Shown: positions 1-11,000 of the stretch, in pieces
Layout of the letters: every line of letters begins with the position of its first letter
Numbering within the stretch: the stretch's first letter is position 1
Source: Fallopia convolvulus
Taxonomy: Eukaryota > Streptophyta > Magnoliopsida > Caryophyllales > Polygonaceae
Direction: 5' to 3'
NCBI GenBank assembly: GCA_964016875.1
Contig: OZ024724.1
Location: forward strand, 33,875,786 to 33,939,785
Length of the DNA stretch: 64,000 nucleotides
Position numbers and translations under genes: made by a program
Notes under the pieces: model-generated
Told to the model about the DNA's origin: nothing
Seen by the model: the letters and a program-made list of their open reading frames with translations, nothing else
The model's database searches: none

Positions 1-382
1 AAAACCCGGCATTAATTGTGTCTTGAATGAGCACGTAAGAGGCGCCAAACTCGGCACAAGCTAGGCGCCCATCATGGCCTCGGTGCGCCCGATGACAAGC
101 GACGTGCACTCCATGTCGACTTAATATTTGATCGGCGCTCAATGGATCAAGAGACCATTTTGAAGCTCTTCTTGCAAGACACGAGCTCGAGCTCTTGTGG
201 TACTCCCGAAATATGGCCCAATATCGCTGGCGCGGCTGGCGTGCCCAAGTGGCTCGGTACCGAGGTTGGGCAGCTCGTTACCGTGGGCAAAATAGTCGCT
301 AGACAGCTCGTTACTATGAGTGGATGGCTCGGGAGGGTCGGTACCGGGGCTGTCTTGGCCATGAGGTGGCATAGTCACATCA
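1..382 (-). repeat. E1 3' LTR (partial)
   Basis: First 382 bp of the 3' LTR, aligned without gaps to 3122-3503. By eye there are about 13 mismatches in 382 bp (about 3.5 percent), so the insertion is fairly young. It holds four copies of the E1 palindromic motif at 251-267, 271-287, 304-320 and 335-350. The gag frame runs on through the tract into this LTR and stops at 139-141. Confidence 0.85.
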
Positions 383-1695
383 TCCTCCCTCCCTTTGAAA
401 AGGATTCGTCCTCGAATCCGAGTGCACTTCCATGTGAAAAACTGAAATGCACACAAAACTATACTTAGAAGAAGGTTAGGATCATAAACAAGTATACTCA
501 TAGAAAAACCTCGTGAAAATTTCCAAGCACATGTTTTTCCCAACTTGAGCCTAATGATATGCTTAAGTGTAGAACATGAAATACACATAATACACTTAGG
601 CACAAAAGAGAGACACATCACAAACCTTTTCCTAGTTTTCAAAAATTGTGAAAAAGAGCAAAAATGCACACATGAAGACTTAGTTCTAGATGAAGAAACT
701 AGATGACACATATGCTCAAACTCACACACATGAACTTTAAATAGGAATGCTTCCTCATGATGAAAGGTATAATGAGAGCATGAAGATCTTGTCCTACCAA
801 GATAATGACAAGCATGAAGATCTCTAGTATGATTCAAAGAAGAGAAGAAAGAAAAAGTTGGGTTAAGAAATACTTCCCTAGAGCAACTTGGCATGGTGAA
901 TTCTCTTTCTTCTTGCTTGGAGGGATTCTCCTCATGACATAGAAATGGCAAACTGGAAGGCACCATAGGGAAAGCATCCATCCATGGCGTAGCCAAAGAG
1001 TTCATGGAGCTACGAATAATGGTAGGGCGAAGCTCGAGTTTAGGGGAAAATGACTCCACAACTTCTTGGATGATCGGCTCCACTTGGCTGACGCTTGGTA
1101 CCGAGGAATTGTGCCACGGTTTGGAGCTCGGTACCAATGGTTTTGAGATCGGTCCCGATGGTGTGGAGCTCGGTACCGATGGTTTGGAATGGATCCTCTC
1201 GGTGAAGTCTAGTGAGGCAAAGCGTTCTACAAGGGCGCGCTTAAGCTCTCGCCAAGTTCGGATCGGTGGGAGTCCATCACATCGCCGAGCCTCCTTGTCT
1301 TGTATCCACCAATGGTAAGCAAAGTCGGTGAAGTGGACAGTGGAAACTACTATTCTTTTCTCATCTTCATAGCGATAGTAGTCAAAAACAGTCTCGGTTT
1401 TGGCTATCCAATCAAGACAAGCATCGACATCGATGGTTCCGGAAAAAGTTTGGAGTTGGAGCTTGATTCCTTTGTGGCGCTCCCCTTGTTGGCTCTCATC
1501 AAAGTGAGTGGGCTGAGGTGGCCATGCAGCTTGGAAAAGTTCATCGTGCCTAGACAACCTTTGCTCGATGTCATCAAACCTAGAACAAAATGAATGAAGA
1601 TCTTTTTGCATTGATTGTAATATGGCAGCCACGGATGAATCCAAGTTAGCATTCCGAGGTGAGCCAACATTCCCTGCATCCGACATCTTGCACAA
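139..1695 (-). CDS. gag: E1 Gag protein, open frame running into the 3' LTR
   Basis: Structural capsid-like protein of the element; it would assemble particles that package element RNA in the cytoplasm. The open frame has 518 codons. Residues about 25-55 look like a short coiled coil. Residues about 77-160 fit the plant Retrotrans_gag domain, with a WIAKTETVFDYYR-like segment near 95-107, the paired Trp at 129-130 and WRELKRALVERF near 148-159. Residues about 171-200 form seven-residue Pro/Ser repeats, encoded by 21-bp DNA repeats. No CCHC zinc knuckle is visible. From residue about 438 the frame lies inside the LTR, so the functional protein may be shorter, and residues about 240-437 look only weakly coding. 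The start is the first Met of the frame; a second Met follows three codons later. The frame is unbroken, unlike the other two retroelements here. Confidence 0.75.
   Translation of the reverse strand: MCKMSDAGNVGSPRNANLDSSVAAILQSMQKDLHSFCSRFDDIEQRLSRHDELFQAAWPPQPTHFDESQQGERHKGIKLQLQTFSGTIDVDACLDWIAKTETVFDYYRYEDEKRIVVSTVHFTDFAYHWWIQDKEARRCDGLPPIRTWRELKRALVERFASLDFTERIHSKPSVPSSTPSGPISKPLVPSSKPWHNSSVPSVSQVEPIIQEVVESFSPKLELRPTIIRSSMNSLATPWMDAFPMVPSSLPFLCHEENPSKQEEREFTMPSCSREVFLNPTFSFFSSLNHTRDLHACHYLGRTRSSCSHYTFHHEEAFLFKVHVCEFEHMCHLVSSSRTKSSCVHFCSFSQFLKTRKRFVMCLSFVPKCIMCISCSTLKHIIRLKLGKTCAWKFSRGFSMSILVYDPNLLLSIVLCAFQFFTWKCTRIRGRILFKGREDDVTMPPHGQDSPGTDPPEPSTHSNELSSDYFAHGNELPNLGTEPLGHASRASDIGPYFGSTTRARARVLQEELQNGLLIH
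383..396 (-). promoter_or_regulatory. E1 polypurine tract
   Basis: On the minus strand an unbroken purine run AAAGGGAGGGAGGA ends directly against the TG of the 3' LTR. This is the expected primer for plus-strand DNA synthesis in an LTR retrotransposon. The surrounding sequence resembles the junction just before the 3' LTR in many plant Ty3/gypsy elements. Confidence 0.85.
1093..1182 (-). repeat. 21-bp repeats inside E1 gag carrying the GGTACC-type motif
   Basis: On the plus strand the units GAGCTCGGTACCAATGG (1124), GAGATCGGTCCCGATGG (1145) and GAGCTCGGTACCGATGG (1166) start exactly 21 bp apart; a looser copy lies at 1093. The period is seven codons, so the frame is kept and the protein shows Pro/Ser heptads. 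Confidence 0.85.
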
Positions 1696-2611
1696 ACTTC
1701 ACCAAAAAAATTAAATCTAACAAGCAAGTGGTACTTCGAGCCACACACAACCAATTCTCAAAAGTGCCAAACTTGCAAGCGTTAGGGCTTAAGTGTAAAT
1801 CGAACAAGAAATGGCTCAAAAGAAAGGCACAAGCAATGGCAATGCAATACAAGCAACAAGTTTGTCTATCACTCGAATTTAGGATGCTACTAGGTACCAA
1901 GTTTACAAACAAAAGATAAACAAAAGAGCTTGAACCAAAATAGGACTTTTTCGGAATTTCTTTCTCACGGGGTCCGACTTATTCTGTGTCCGGCCCCTTA
2001 TTAGCCTTTTGGCCGCCGGCAAGGTTTTTCTAGCCCCGCTTCTTTTTCTTTCCGAGTCCAAATTTTTTTTTTAACTTTTGATGCACACTTTTCAGCCTTT
2101 TACAATCAAGCATACAAGACTTCGACAACCAAAGGATTTACACCCCTACTCGGTGTTATTTGTTTTTATATGATTTGGTACTTTTCCCGTATCCTAACCC
2201 GTGTGAGTACACAATATTGTAAGCTTGAATTCAGTTTTATTTCATGCCAACATGCTCGAAATTTTAAAGAAAAAAGCTGAAAAATTCAGCCACAAATGTG
2301 GTATTAAAGACGACTAAAAGGTGAAAGGCCAAAGGGTGACTCTTGGTATTTTTGTCTTTAATTCATTCACGCAAGGAGTTAAGGCTTCTTCAACCTTTGG
2401 ACAACCTAACAATTCCGTTTTGGTCGTCCCTCAAGGTCAGATTTGAGCACACACGGTCGAAGACACAAAGTAAGACAAAACAAGCAAGTCGGTAACGAGT
2501 TTTAGGGTTCGGTTTTGCAAGGAATTTTGTGGCACGACTTATGAAGGTAAACACTTGCAAAATTCAAGCAAATTCCAGATCTAAGATGAGTGAAATAAGG
2601 TGTACCTTGCG
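1696..2611 (-). other. E1 untranslated leader
   Basis: About 0.9 kb between the primer site and gag. No conserved reading frame was found on either strand. It should hold the RNA packaging region by position, but no specific motif can be named. A short GC-richer stretch around 1971-2040 stands out from the A/T-rich surroundings. Confidence 0.6.
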
Positions 2612-2625
2612 TGGCTCTGATACCA
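2612..2625 (-). promoter_or_regulatory. E1 primer binding site, initiator Met tRNA
   Basis: On the minus strand this reads TGGTATCAGAGCCA, the standard plant retrotransposon primer site complementary to the 3' end of initiator methionine tRNA. It lies two bases inside the LTR end. It fixes the strand of the element and the inner LTR boundary. Confidence 0.95.
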
Positions 2626-2627
2626 CA

Positions 2628-3503
2628 TGATAAGGATCGAATCGATGGAGTCGGTGCAAGGCCACTTCAAATGCTCTCTTCTTGGCGGGGAATTGGATGG
2701 ATGTTCCTCAGAGATGGATTGATGGACGTGTGAGGGGTTGTGAAACCAGAGATGGATGATGGAAATGGAGGGTAGTTGGATATGAATGAGTTTTGGGCGT
2801 AGATATGATTCACCACACTCGAAACTCAAACTACGACATTCAAGGGCAAGGATGTGACGCACCTTGCTCTTGGATCTCAAGGGTGATCCGATATTACTCA
2901 CGAATCAAAGATTAAAAACAAAGAACAACAAGAAATTTTATTCAAGGCAAAATGCCCCAAACCATAGTCGAAAACATGACTAAACAAGATAAGAGTTTCA
3001 AGGCAATTCAAGCGTGTCTAACAAGGAGAAAGACGCCTGCTTTTAAAGAAAATTCAGCCTTCAATCCTAGCCTCTTCAATACCCAGCCATTAAACCAAAA
3101 TTGAACACAAAAGACCCTTAGAAAACTCGGCATTAATTGTGTCTTGAATGAGCACGTAAGAGGCGCCAAACTCGGCACAAGCTAGGCACCCGGCATGGCC
3201 TCGGTGCGCCCGGTGACAAGCGACGTGCACTCCATGTCGACTTCATATTTGATCGGCGCTCAATGGATCAAGTGACCATTTTGAAGCTCTTCTTGCAAGA
3301 CACGAGCTTGAGCTCTTGTGGTCCTCCCGAAATATGGCCCAATATCGCTGGCGCGGCTGGCGTGCCCAAGTGGCTCGGTACCGAGGTTGGGCAGCTCGTT
3401 ACCGTGGGCAAAATAGTCGCTAGACAGCTCGTTACTATGAGTGGATAGCTCGGGAGGGTCGGTATCAGGGCTGTCTTGTCCATGAGGTGGCATAGTCACA
3501 TCA
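2628..3503 (-). repeat. E1 5' LTR, complete (876 bp)
   Basis: Begins TGATGTGACTATG at 3503 and ends TTATCA at 2628, read on the minus strand, so it has the canonical TG...CA ends. The inner end abuts the primer site and the outer end coincides with the end of the match to the 3' LTR. A minus-strand AATAAA at 2942-2937 could serve as poly(A) signal in R. The motif cluster seen in the 3' LTR recurs at 3372-3471, that is about 30-130 bp into U3. Confidence 0.88.
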
Positions 3504-3927
3504 AAAGCGGAAAGTCTAAAAACCGTGTATTATGTACGCGTCCGAACACAACATATGTACGTACACGACCTGAAAAGCGTGATCACGTAAGATTTTACAT
3601 ACGCATAAAATGCCCCCATGCAAACTCCATTATATATCTTCATGTGTATGACTCTGCGAGGTTGGCAAAATCAACCTCGTTCGAGACACGTTGATATTTA
3701 GTCCAATCACGTTACAAGGAGGAATTGCGTGCATGAGTTCATCCAATATAAACATCGTGGCATTATGACACCAAGGTGTTAAAGTAAGGTGGGGCACACC
3801 CATTTCAATTGAGTCAAACAAAGTGGCTTGCATATATTAAATTCAATATGGATGGTCCAATTAGAATTTGACATGAGATAGCCTTATAGGCTAAGCAAAC
3901 TTATGGGCAATTCTCAAAGAAAGCTTC

Positions 3928-3979
3928 ATCCCACATCGAACTACACCGAATATAATCAAATAACAAAACACTATATATA
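3928..3979 (+). promoter_or_regulatory. USE plus TATA, plant snRNA-type promoter signature
   Basis: ATCCCACATCG at 3928-3938 matches the plant snRNA upstream sequence element RTCCCACATCG exactly. TATATATA follows at 3972-3979, with 33 bp between them. In plant snRNA genes this spacing class goes with RNA polymerase II; polymerase III genes have about ten bases less. The same motif also occurs in some plant LTRs, so this may be a remnant rather than a live promoter. Confidence 0.5.
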
Positions 3980-4016
3980 GGAGACACATGATACGAAATT
4001 AAGGGTCGAAAATCAT

Positions 4017-4077
4017 CTTTGGCTCGAGAACTATCTCGTTTGCCAAAGCTCGACGTGTATGATCTCCGAGTGAGATC
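4017..4077 (+). other. Two hairpins downstream of the USE/TATA pair
   Basis: CTTTGGC (4017-4023) pairs with GCCAAAG (4042-4048), with an inner CGAGA/TCTCG stem. GATCTC (4061-4066) pairs with GAGATC (4072-4077). Both start just after the position where a transcript from the TATA box would begin. The sequence does not resemble U1, U2, U4, U5 or U6, and no clear Sm site was seen. Confidence 0.4.
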
Positions 4078-6462
4078 TCGCTATAAACGGTATAAAGTCT
4101 AAATGCTTTATTCGTAAAGAGCACAAAAACAATCGGCTGAGGGTTGGGCAGGAGGAATAATCCGCGTATGAAAACCGTTTGGTTGTACGAAAGGAGAAAA
4201 AACAAGTGAACTTGAACGACAACTAGGCATAAGCATAAAGAATGAGGACTGTATTAAGCCAATAAGAACATTGTGCACTACAAAATCATGATCGATAGAA
4301 TAAGTGCATATTCGAAGCTAAAAACCGAATGCCACACTTAGGAGTCACATTTACATGGACATTTCATTCAACACTTGGCTTGCAATGTTAGATCACAAGT
4401 AATTTTCAAGGCAAAAGGAGAAAAAACATGTGATCTTTGAAGACATCTAGCCATGAGCATAAAGAATCCGGATAGTGTTAAGCCAACAAGCACATTCTAC
4501 ACTACAAAATCAAGACCAATAGAATAAGAGCATATTCGAACCTAAAAACCGAATACCACATTTAGGAGTCATATTTACATAGACATTTCATCGAACACTT
4601 GGCGTGCAATGTCAGATCACAAGTGAAATTTTAAAGACAACAGGAGAAAAAAACAAGTGAACTTTAAAGACATCTAGGCATAAGCATAAAAAATGAGAAT
4701 AATATCAAGCCAATAAGCACATTCTGCATTACAAAATCAAGACGTATCGAATAAAGGCATAAATTCGAACCGAGAAACTGAATGCCACATTTAGGTGTGA
4801 CATTTACATGGACATTTCATCGAACACTTGGCGTGCAATGTTAGATCAAAATGTATGAGGATAGTATCAATCCAATAAGAACAATCTACACTACAAACTC
4901 AAGACCGATCCAATAAAAGTAAAAATTCGAACCTAGAAACCGAATGCTACATTTAGAAATTACATTTACATGGACATTTTATCGTACAGTTGGCGTGCAA
5001 TGTTAGATCACAAGTCATTTTAAGGGAATAAAGGAGAAAAAACAAGTGATCTTTAAAGATATCTAGGCATACGCATAAAGAATGATGATAGTATCAAGCC
5101 AATAAGCACATTATGCACTACAAACTCAAGACATATCTACAAAAAGAATAAATTCAAACCTTAAAACCGAATGCCACATTTAGGAGTGACATTTACATGG
5201 ACATTTCATCGAACACTTGGCGTGCAATGTTAGATCACAAGTCATTTTAAAGACAAAAGGAGAAAAAACAAGTGAACTTGAATGACATCTAGGCATAAGC
5301 ATAAAGAATGAGGATAGTATCAAGCCAATAACCATATTGTGCACTACAAAATCAAGATCTATCGAATAAGTCCATATTCGAACCAAAAAAATCAAATGCC
5401 ACACTTATGAGTCACATTTACATGGACATTTTATTGAACACTTGGCTTGCAATTTTAGATCACAAATTATTTTAGAGGCAAAAGGAGAAAAAACAAGTGA
5501 ACTTTAAAGATATCTCGGCATAAGCATAAAGAATGAGGATAGTATCAAGCAAATAAGCACATTATGCACTACAAGCTCAAGACTTATCTAAAAAAAGCAT
5601 ATATTCAAACCTTGAAACCGAATGCCACATTTAGGAGTGACATTTACATGGACATTTCATCGAACACTTGACGAGCAATGTTAGATAAAAAGTCAAATTT
5701 TAAAGGCAAAAGGAGAAAAATAAAGTGAACTTTAAGGACCTATAGGCATACGATTAAAGAATGAGGATAGTATCAAGCCAATAAGCACATTCTGCATTAC
5801 AAAATCAAGACGTATCGAATAAAAGCTTAAATTCGAACCTAGAAACCGAGAGCCACATTTAGGTGTGATATTTGCATGGACATTTCATGGAACACTTGGC
5901 GTGCAATGTTAGATCCCAAGTCATTTTAAAGGCAAAAGGATAAAAAACAAGTGAACTTTAAAGACTTCAAGGCATAATCATAAAGAATGAGGATAGTATC
6001 AAGCCAATAAGAACAACCTACACAACAAGTGATCTTTAAAGACAGCTAGGCATAAGCATAAAGAAGGTGGATAGTATCAAGCCAATAAGCACATTTTGCA
6101 CTACAAACTCAAGACGTATCTAAAAAAAGAATAAATTCAAACCTTGAAACCGAATGCCACATTTAGGAGTTACATTTACATGGACATTTCATCGAACACT
6201 TGGCGTGCAATGTTAGATCACAAGTCATTTTAAAGGCAAAAGGATAAAAAAACAAGTGAACTTTAAAGACTTCAAGGCATAAGCATAAAGAATGGGGATA
6301 GTATCAAGCCAATAAGCAAATTCTGCATTACAAAATCAAGACGTATCGAATAAAAGCTTAAATTCGAACATAGAAAACGAATGCCACATTTAGGAGTGAC
6401 ATTTACATGGACATTTCATCGAACACTTGGCGTGCAATCTTAGATCACAAGTCATTTTAAAC

Positions 6463-6910
6463 CCAAAAGGAGAAAAAAACAAGTGAACATTAAGGAAATG
6501 TAGGCATACGAATAATGATTGAGGATAATATCAAGCCAATAAGCACATACTACACTACAATATGAAGACCGAATGAATAAAATCATAACTTCAAACCTAG
6601 AAACCAAATGCCACATTTAGGAGTTACATTTACATGGACTTTTCATCGAACACTTGGCGTGCAATGTTAGATCACAAGTCATTTTAAACCCAAAAGGAGA
6701 AAAAAACAAGTGAACTTTAAGGAAATGTAGGCATACGGATAATGATTGAGGATAGTATCAAGCCAATAAGCACATACTGCACTACAATATGAAGACCGAA
6801 TGAATAAAATCATAACTTCAAACCTAGAAACCAAATGCCACATTTAGGAGTTACATTTACATGGACTTTTCATCGAACACTTGGCGTGAAATATTAGATC
6901 ACAGGTCATT
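6463..6910 (+). repeat. Local near-identical pair of variant monomers
   Basis: Two neighbouring monomers share private changes (ACCCAAAAGGAG, AATGATTGAGGAT, GAAGACCGAATGAATAAAAT) and lie about 226 bp apart, so one is a recent duplicate of the other. Confidence 0.75.
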
Positions 6911-8072
6911 TTAAAGGCAAAAGGAGAAGAAACAAGTGAACTTGAATGACATATAGGCATAAGAATAAAGAATGAGGATAGTATCAAGCCAATAAGCACA
7001 TTGTGCATTACAAAATCAAGATCGATCGAATAAGTGCATAATTGAACCTAAAAACAGAATGCCACACTTAGGAGTCACATTTACATGGACATTTCATTGA
7101 ATACTCTACTTGAAATGTTAGATCACAATTTATTTTAAAGGCAAAAGAAGAAAAAACATGTGATCTTTAAAGACATCTGGCATAAGCATACAAAATGAGG
7201 ATAGTATCAAGCCAACATACACATTCTACACTACAAAATCAAGACCGATCGAATAAGAGCATATTCGAACCTAAAAACTGAATACCACATTTACATGGAC
7301 ATTTTACCGAACACTTGTGAACTTTAAAGATAACAAGTCAAATTTTAAAGGCAAAAGGAGAAAAAACAAGTGAACTTTAAACACATCTAGGCATAAGCGT
7401 AAAGAATGAGGATAGCATCAAGCCAATAAGCACATTCTGCACTACAAAATCAAGAACGATCCAATAAAAGCATAAATTCAAACCTAGAAACTGAATGCCA
7501 CATTTAAGAGTGACATCTACTTGAACATGTCATCGAACACTTGTAGTGCAATGTTAGATCACAAGTCATTTTAAAGGCAAAAGGAGAAAAAACAAGTGAA
7601 CTTTAAAGATATCTCGGAATAAGATAAAGAATGAGGATAGTATCAAGCTAATAAGCACATTCTTTACCACAAAATCAAGACCGATCGGATAAAAGCATAA
7701 ATTCGAACCTAGAAACGGAATGCCATAGTTAGGAGGGACATTTACATGGATATTTCATCGAACACTTGCCGTGCCATGTTAGATCACAAGTCATTTTAAA
7801 GGCGTAAAGGAGACAAAACAAGTGATCTTTAAAAACATCTAGGCATAAGCATAAAGAATGAGGATATAATCAAGCCAATAAGCACATTATGCACTACAAA
7901 CTCAAGACGTATCTTTAAAAAGTATAAATTCAAACCTTGAAACCGAATGCGACATTTAGGAGTGACATTTACATGGACTTTTCATCAAACACTTCGCGTG
8001 CAATGTTAGATCACAAGTCAAATTTTAAAGGTAAAAGGAGAAAAAACAAGTGAACTTTAAAGACATCTAGGC

Positions 8073-11000
8073 ATAAGAATAAAAATTGAGGATAGTATCA
8101 AGCCAATAAGCAAATTCTGCATTACAAAATCAAGACGTATCGAAAAAAAAAGCATAAATTCGAACATAGAAACCGAATTCCACATTTAGGTGTGACATTT
8201 ACATGGACATTTCATCGAACACTTGTTGTGCAATCTTAGATCACAAGTCATTTTAAAGGCAAAAGGAGAAAAAACAAGTGAAATTTAAAGACATCAAGGC
8301 ATGAGCATAAAGAATGAGGATAGTATCAAGCAAATATGAACAGTCTACACAACAAACTGAAAAACGATCCAATAAAAGCATAAATTCGAACCTAGAAAGT
8401 GAATGCCAAATTTACGAATTACATTTACATGGTCATATCATCGAACACTTAACTTGCAATGTTAGATCACAAGTCATTGTAATGGCATAAAGGAGAAAAA
8501 ACAAGTAATCTAAAAAGACATCTAGGTATAAGCATAAAGAATGAGGATAGTATCAAGCCAATAAGCACATTTTGCACTACAATATCAAGACCGATCGAAT
8601 AAAAGCATAAATACGAACCTAAGAACCGAATACCACATTTAGGAGTCATATTTACATAGACATTTCATCGAACACTTGGCGTGCAATGTTAGATCACAAG
8701 TCAAATTTTAAAGGCAAAAGTTGAAAAAACAAGTGAACTTTAAAGACATCTAGGCACAAACATAAAAAATGAGGATAGTATCAAGCCAATAAGCACATTT
8801 TGTAGTAAAAAATCACGACCGATCGAATAAGAGCATATTCGAACCTAAAAATCGAAAGCAACATTTAGGAATTACATTTACATGGACATTTCAGCGAACA
8901 CTTGGCGTGCAATGTTAAACCACAAGTCAAATTTTAAAGGCAAAAGGAGAAAAAGCAAGTGAACTTTAAATACATCTAAGCATAAGCATAAAGAATGAGA
9001 ATAGTATCAAGCCAACAAGCACATTCTTCACTACAAAATGAAGACCGATCGAATAAGAGCATATTCGAACCAAAAAACCGAATACCACATTTACGAGTCA
9101 TAATTACATGGACATTTCACTGAAAACTTGGCGTGCAATGTTTGATCACAAGTCAAATTTTAAAGGCAAAAGGGGAAAAAAGTGAACTTTAAAGACATCT
9201 AGGCATATGGATAAACAATGAGGATAGTATCAAGCCAATAAGCACATTCTGCATTACAAAATCAAGACGTATCGAATGATAGCATAAATTTGAACCTAGA
9301 AACCGAATGTCACATTTAGGGGTGACATTTGCATGGACATTTCATCGAACACTTGGCGTGCACTTTTAGATCACATTTTAAAGGTAAAAGGAGAGAAAAC
9401 AAGTGAATTTTAAAGACATCAAGGCATAATCATAAAGAATGAGGATAGAATCAATCCCATAAGAACAATCTACACTAAAAACTCAAGACCGATCCAATAA
9501 AAGCACAAATTCGAACCTAGAAACTGAATGCTACATTTAGGAATTAAATTTATATTTATATTTCATCGAACGATTGGCGTGCAATGTTAGATCACAAGTC
9601 AATTTAAGGGAATAAAGGAGAAAAAACAAGTGATCTTTAAAGACATCTAGGCATAAGCATAAAGAATAATGATAGTATCAAGCCAAAAAGCACATTATGC
9701 ACTACAAACTCATGACATATCTAAAAAAAGAATAAATTCAAACCTTGAAACCGAATGCCACATTTAGGAGTGACATTTACATGGACATTTCATCAAACAC
9801 TTGGCATGCAATGTTAGATCACAAGTCATTTTAAAGGCAAAAGGAGAAAAAACAAGTGAACTTGAATGACATCTGAGCATAAGCATAAATAATGAGGATA
9901 GTATCAAGCCAATAAGCACATCGTCCACTACAAAATCAAGATCGATCGAATAAGTGCATATTCGAACCTAAAAACCGAATGCCACACTTAGGAGTCACAT
10001 TTGCATGGTCATTTCATTGAACACATGGCATGCAATGTTAGATCACAATTTATTTTAAAGGCAAAATGAGAAAAAACATGTGATCTTTAAAGGTATCTCG
10101 GGATAAGCAAACAAAATGAGGATAGTATCAAGCAAACAAGCACATTCTGCACTACAAAATCAAGACCAATCGAAAGATAGCATATTCGAACCTAAAAACC
10201 GAATACCACATTTAGTAGTCACATTTACATGGACATTTAATCGAACACTTGGCGTGCAATGTTAGATTACAAGTCAAATTTTATAGGTAAAAGGACAAAA
10301 ACCAAGTAAAATTTAAAGACATCTAGGCATAAGAATAAAAATTGAGGATAGTATCAAGCCAATAAGCAAATTCTGCATTACAAAATCAAGACGTATCAAA
10401 AAAAAGCATAAATTCGAACATAGAAACCGAATTCCACATTTAGGTGTGACATTTACATGGACATTTCATCAAACACTTGTGCAATCTTAGATCACAAGTC
10501 ATTTTAAAGGCAAAAGGAGAAAAAACAAGTGAAATTTAAAGACATCAAGGCATGAGCATAAAGAATGAGGATAGTATCAAGCCAATAAGAACAATCTACA
10601 CAACAAACTGAAAAACGATCCAATAAAAGCATAAATTCGAACCTAGAAAGTGAATGCCAAATTTAAGAATTACATTTACATGGTCATATCATCGAACACT
10701 TAACTTGCAATGTTAGATCACAAGTCATTGTAAAGGCATAAAGGAGAAAAAACAAGTAATCTTTAAAGACATCTAGGTATAAGCATAAAGAATGAGGATA
10801 GTATCAAGCCAATAAGCACATGTTGCACTACAATATCAAGACCGATCGAATAAAAGCATAAATACGAACCTAAGAACCGAATACCACATTTAGGAGTCAT
10901 ATTTACATAGACATTTCATCGAACACTTGGCGTGCAATGTTAAATCACAAGTCAAATTTTAAAGGCAAAAGTTGAAAAAACAAGTGAACTTTAAAGACAT

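Larger units (their letters stand above)
1..3503 (-). mobile_element. E1: gag-only Ty3/gypsy LTR retrotransposon, left end outside window
   Basis: This is a non-autonomous LTR retrotransposon read on the minus strand. Seen in order along that strand: 5' LTR (3503 to 2628), primer binding site (2625 to 2612), untranslated leader, gag (starting at 1695), polypurine tract (396 to 383), and the start of the 3' LTR (382 to 1, cut by the window edge). The LTR limits come from the match of 1-382 to 3122-3503, which stops abruptly at the dinucleotide CA and so gives a TG...CA element. No protease, reverse transcriptase, RNase H or integrase motif lies between gag and the tract. This matches the class called TR-GAG (terminal-repeat with gag domain). 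If the missing LTR part has normal length the element is about 4.0 kb. The 5-bp target duplication cannot be tested because the left flank is absent; the right flank begins AAAAG. Confidence 0.88.
3504..4189. other. Non-satellite segment between E1 and the satellite
   Basis: About 690 bp unlike the satellite or E1. No convincing coding frame was found: the frames present are short and have no recognisable domain. It holds an snRNA-like promoter arrangement (described separately) and two short hairpins. It may be an older element remnant (for example an LTR) or the former edge of the satellite array; nothing in the sequence decides this. The right limit is where satellite sequence starts at about 4190. 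Confidence 0.5.

Noticed and set aside
3122..3503. A tandem second E1 copy sharing an LTR
   Set aside because: First read as a gag-tail fragment because the frame matches the end of gag. The match to 1-382 stops at a TG/CA boundary next to a polypurine tract in one copy and next to unrelated DNA in the other, so it is simply LTR sequence.
3928..4189. A spliceosomal snRNA or telomerase RNA gene
   Set aside because: The promoter signature is present, but the downstream sequence has no match to U1-U6 starts, no clear Sm site and no telomere template such as CTAAACCC.
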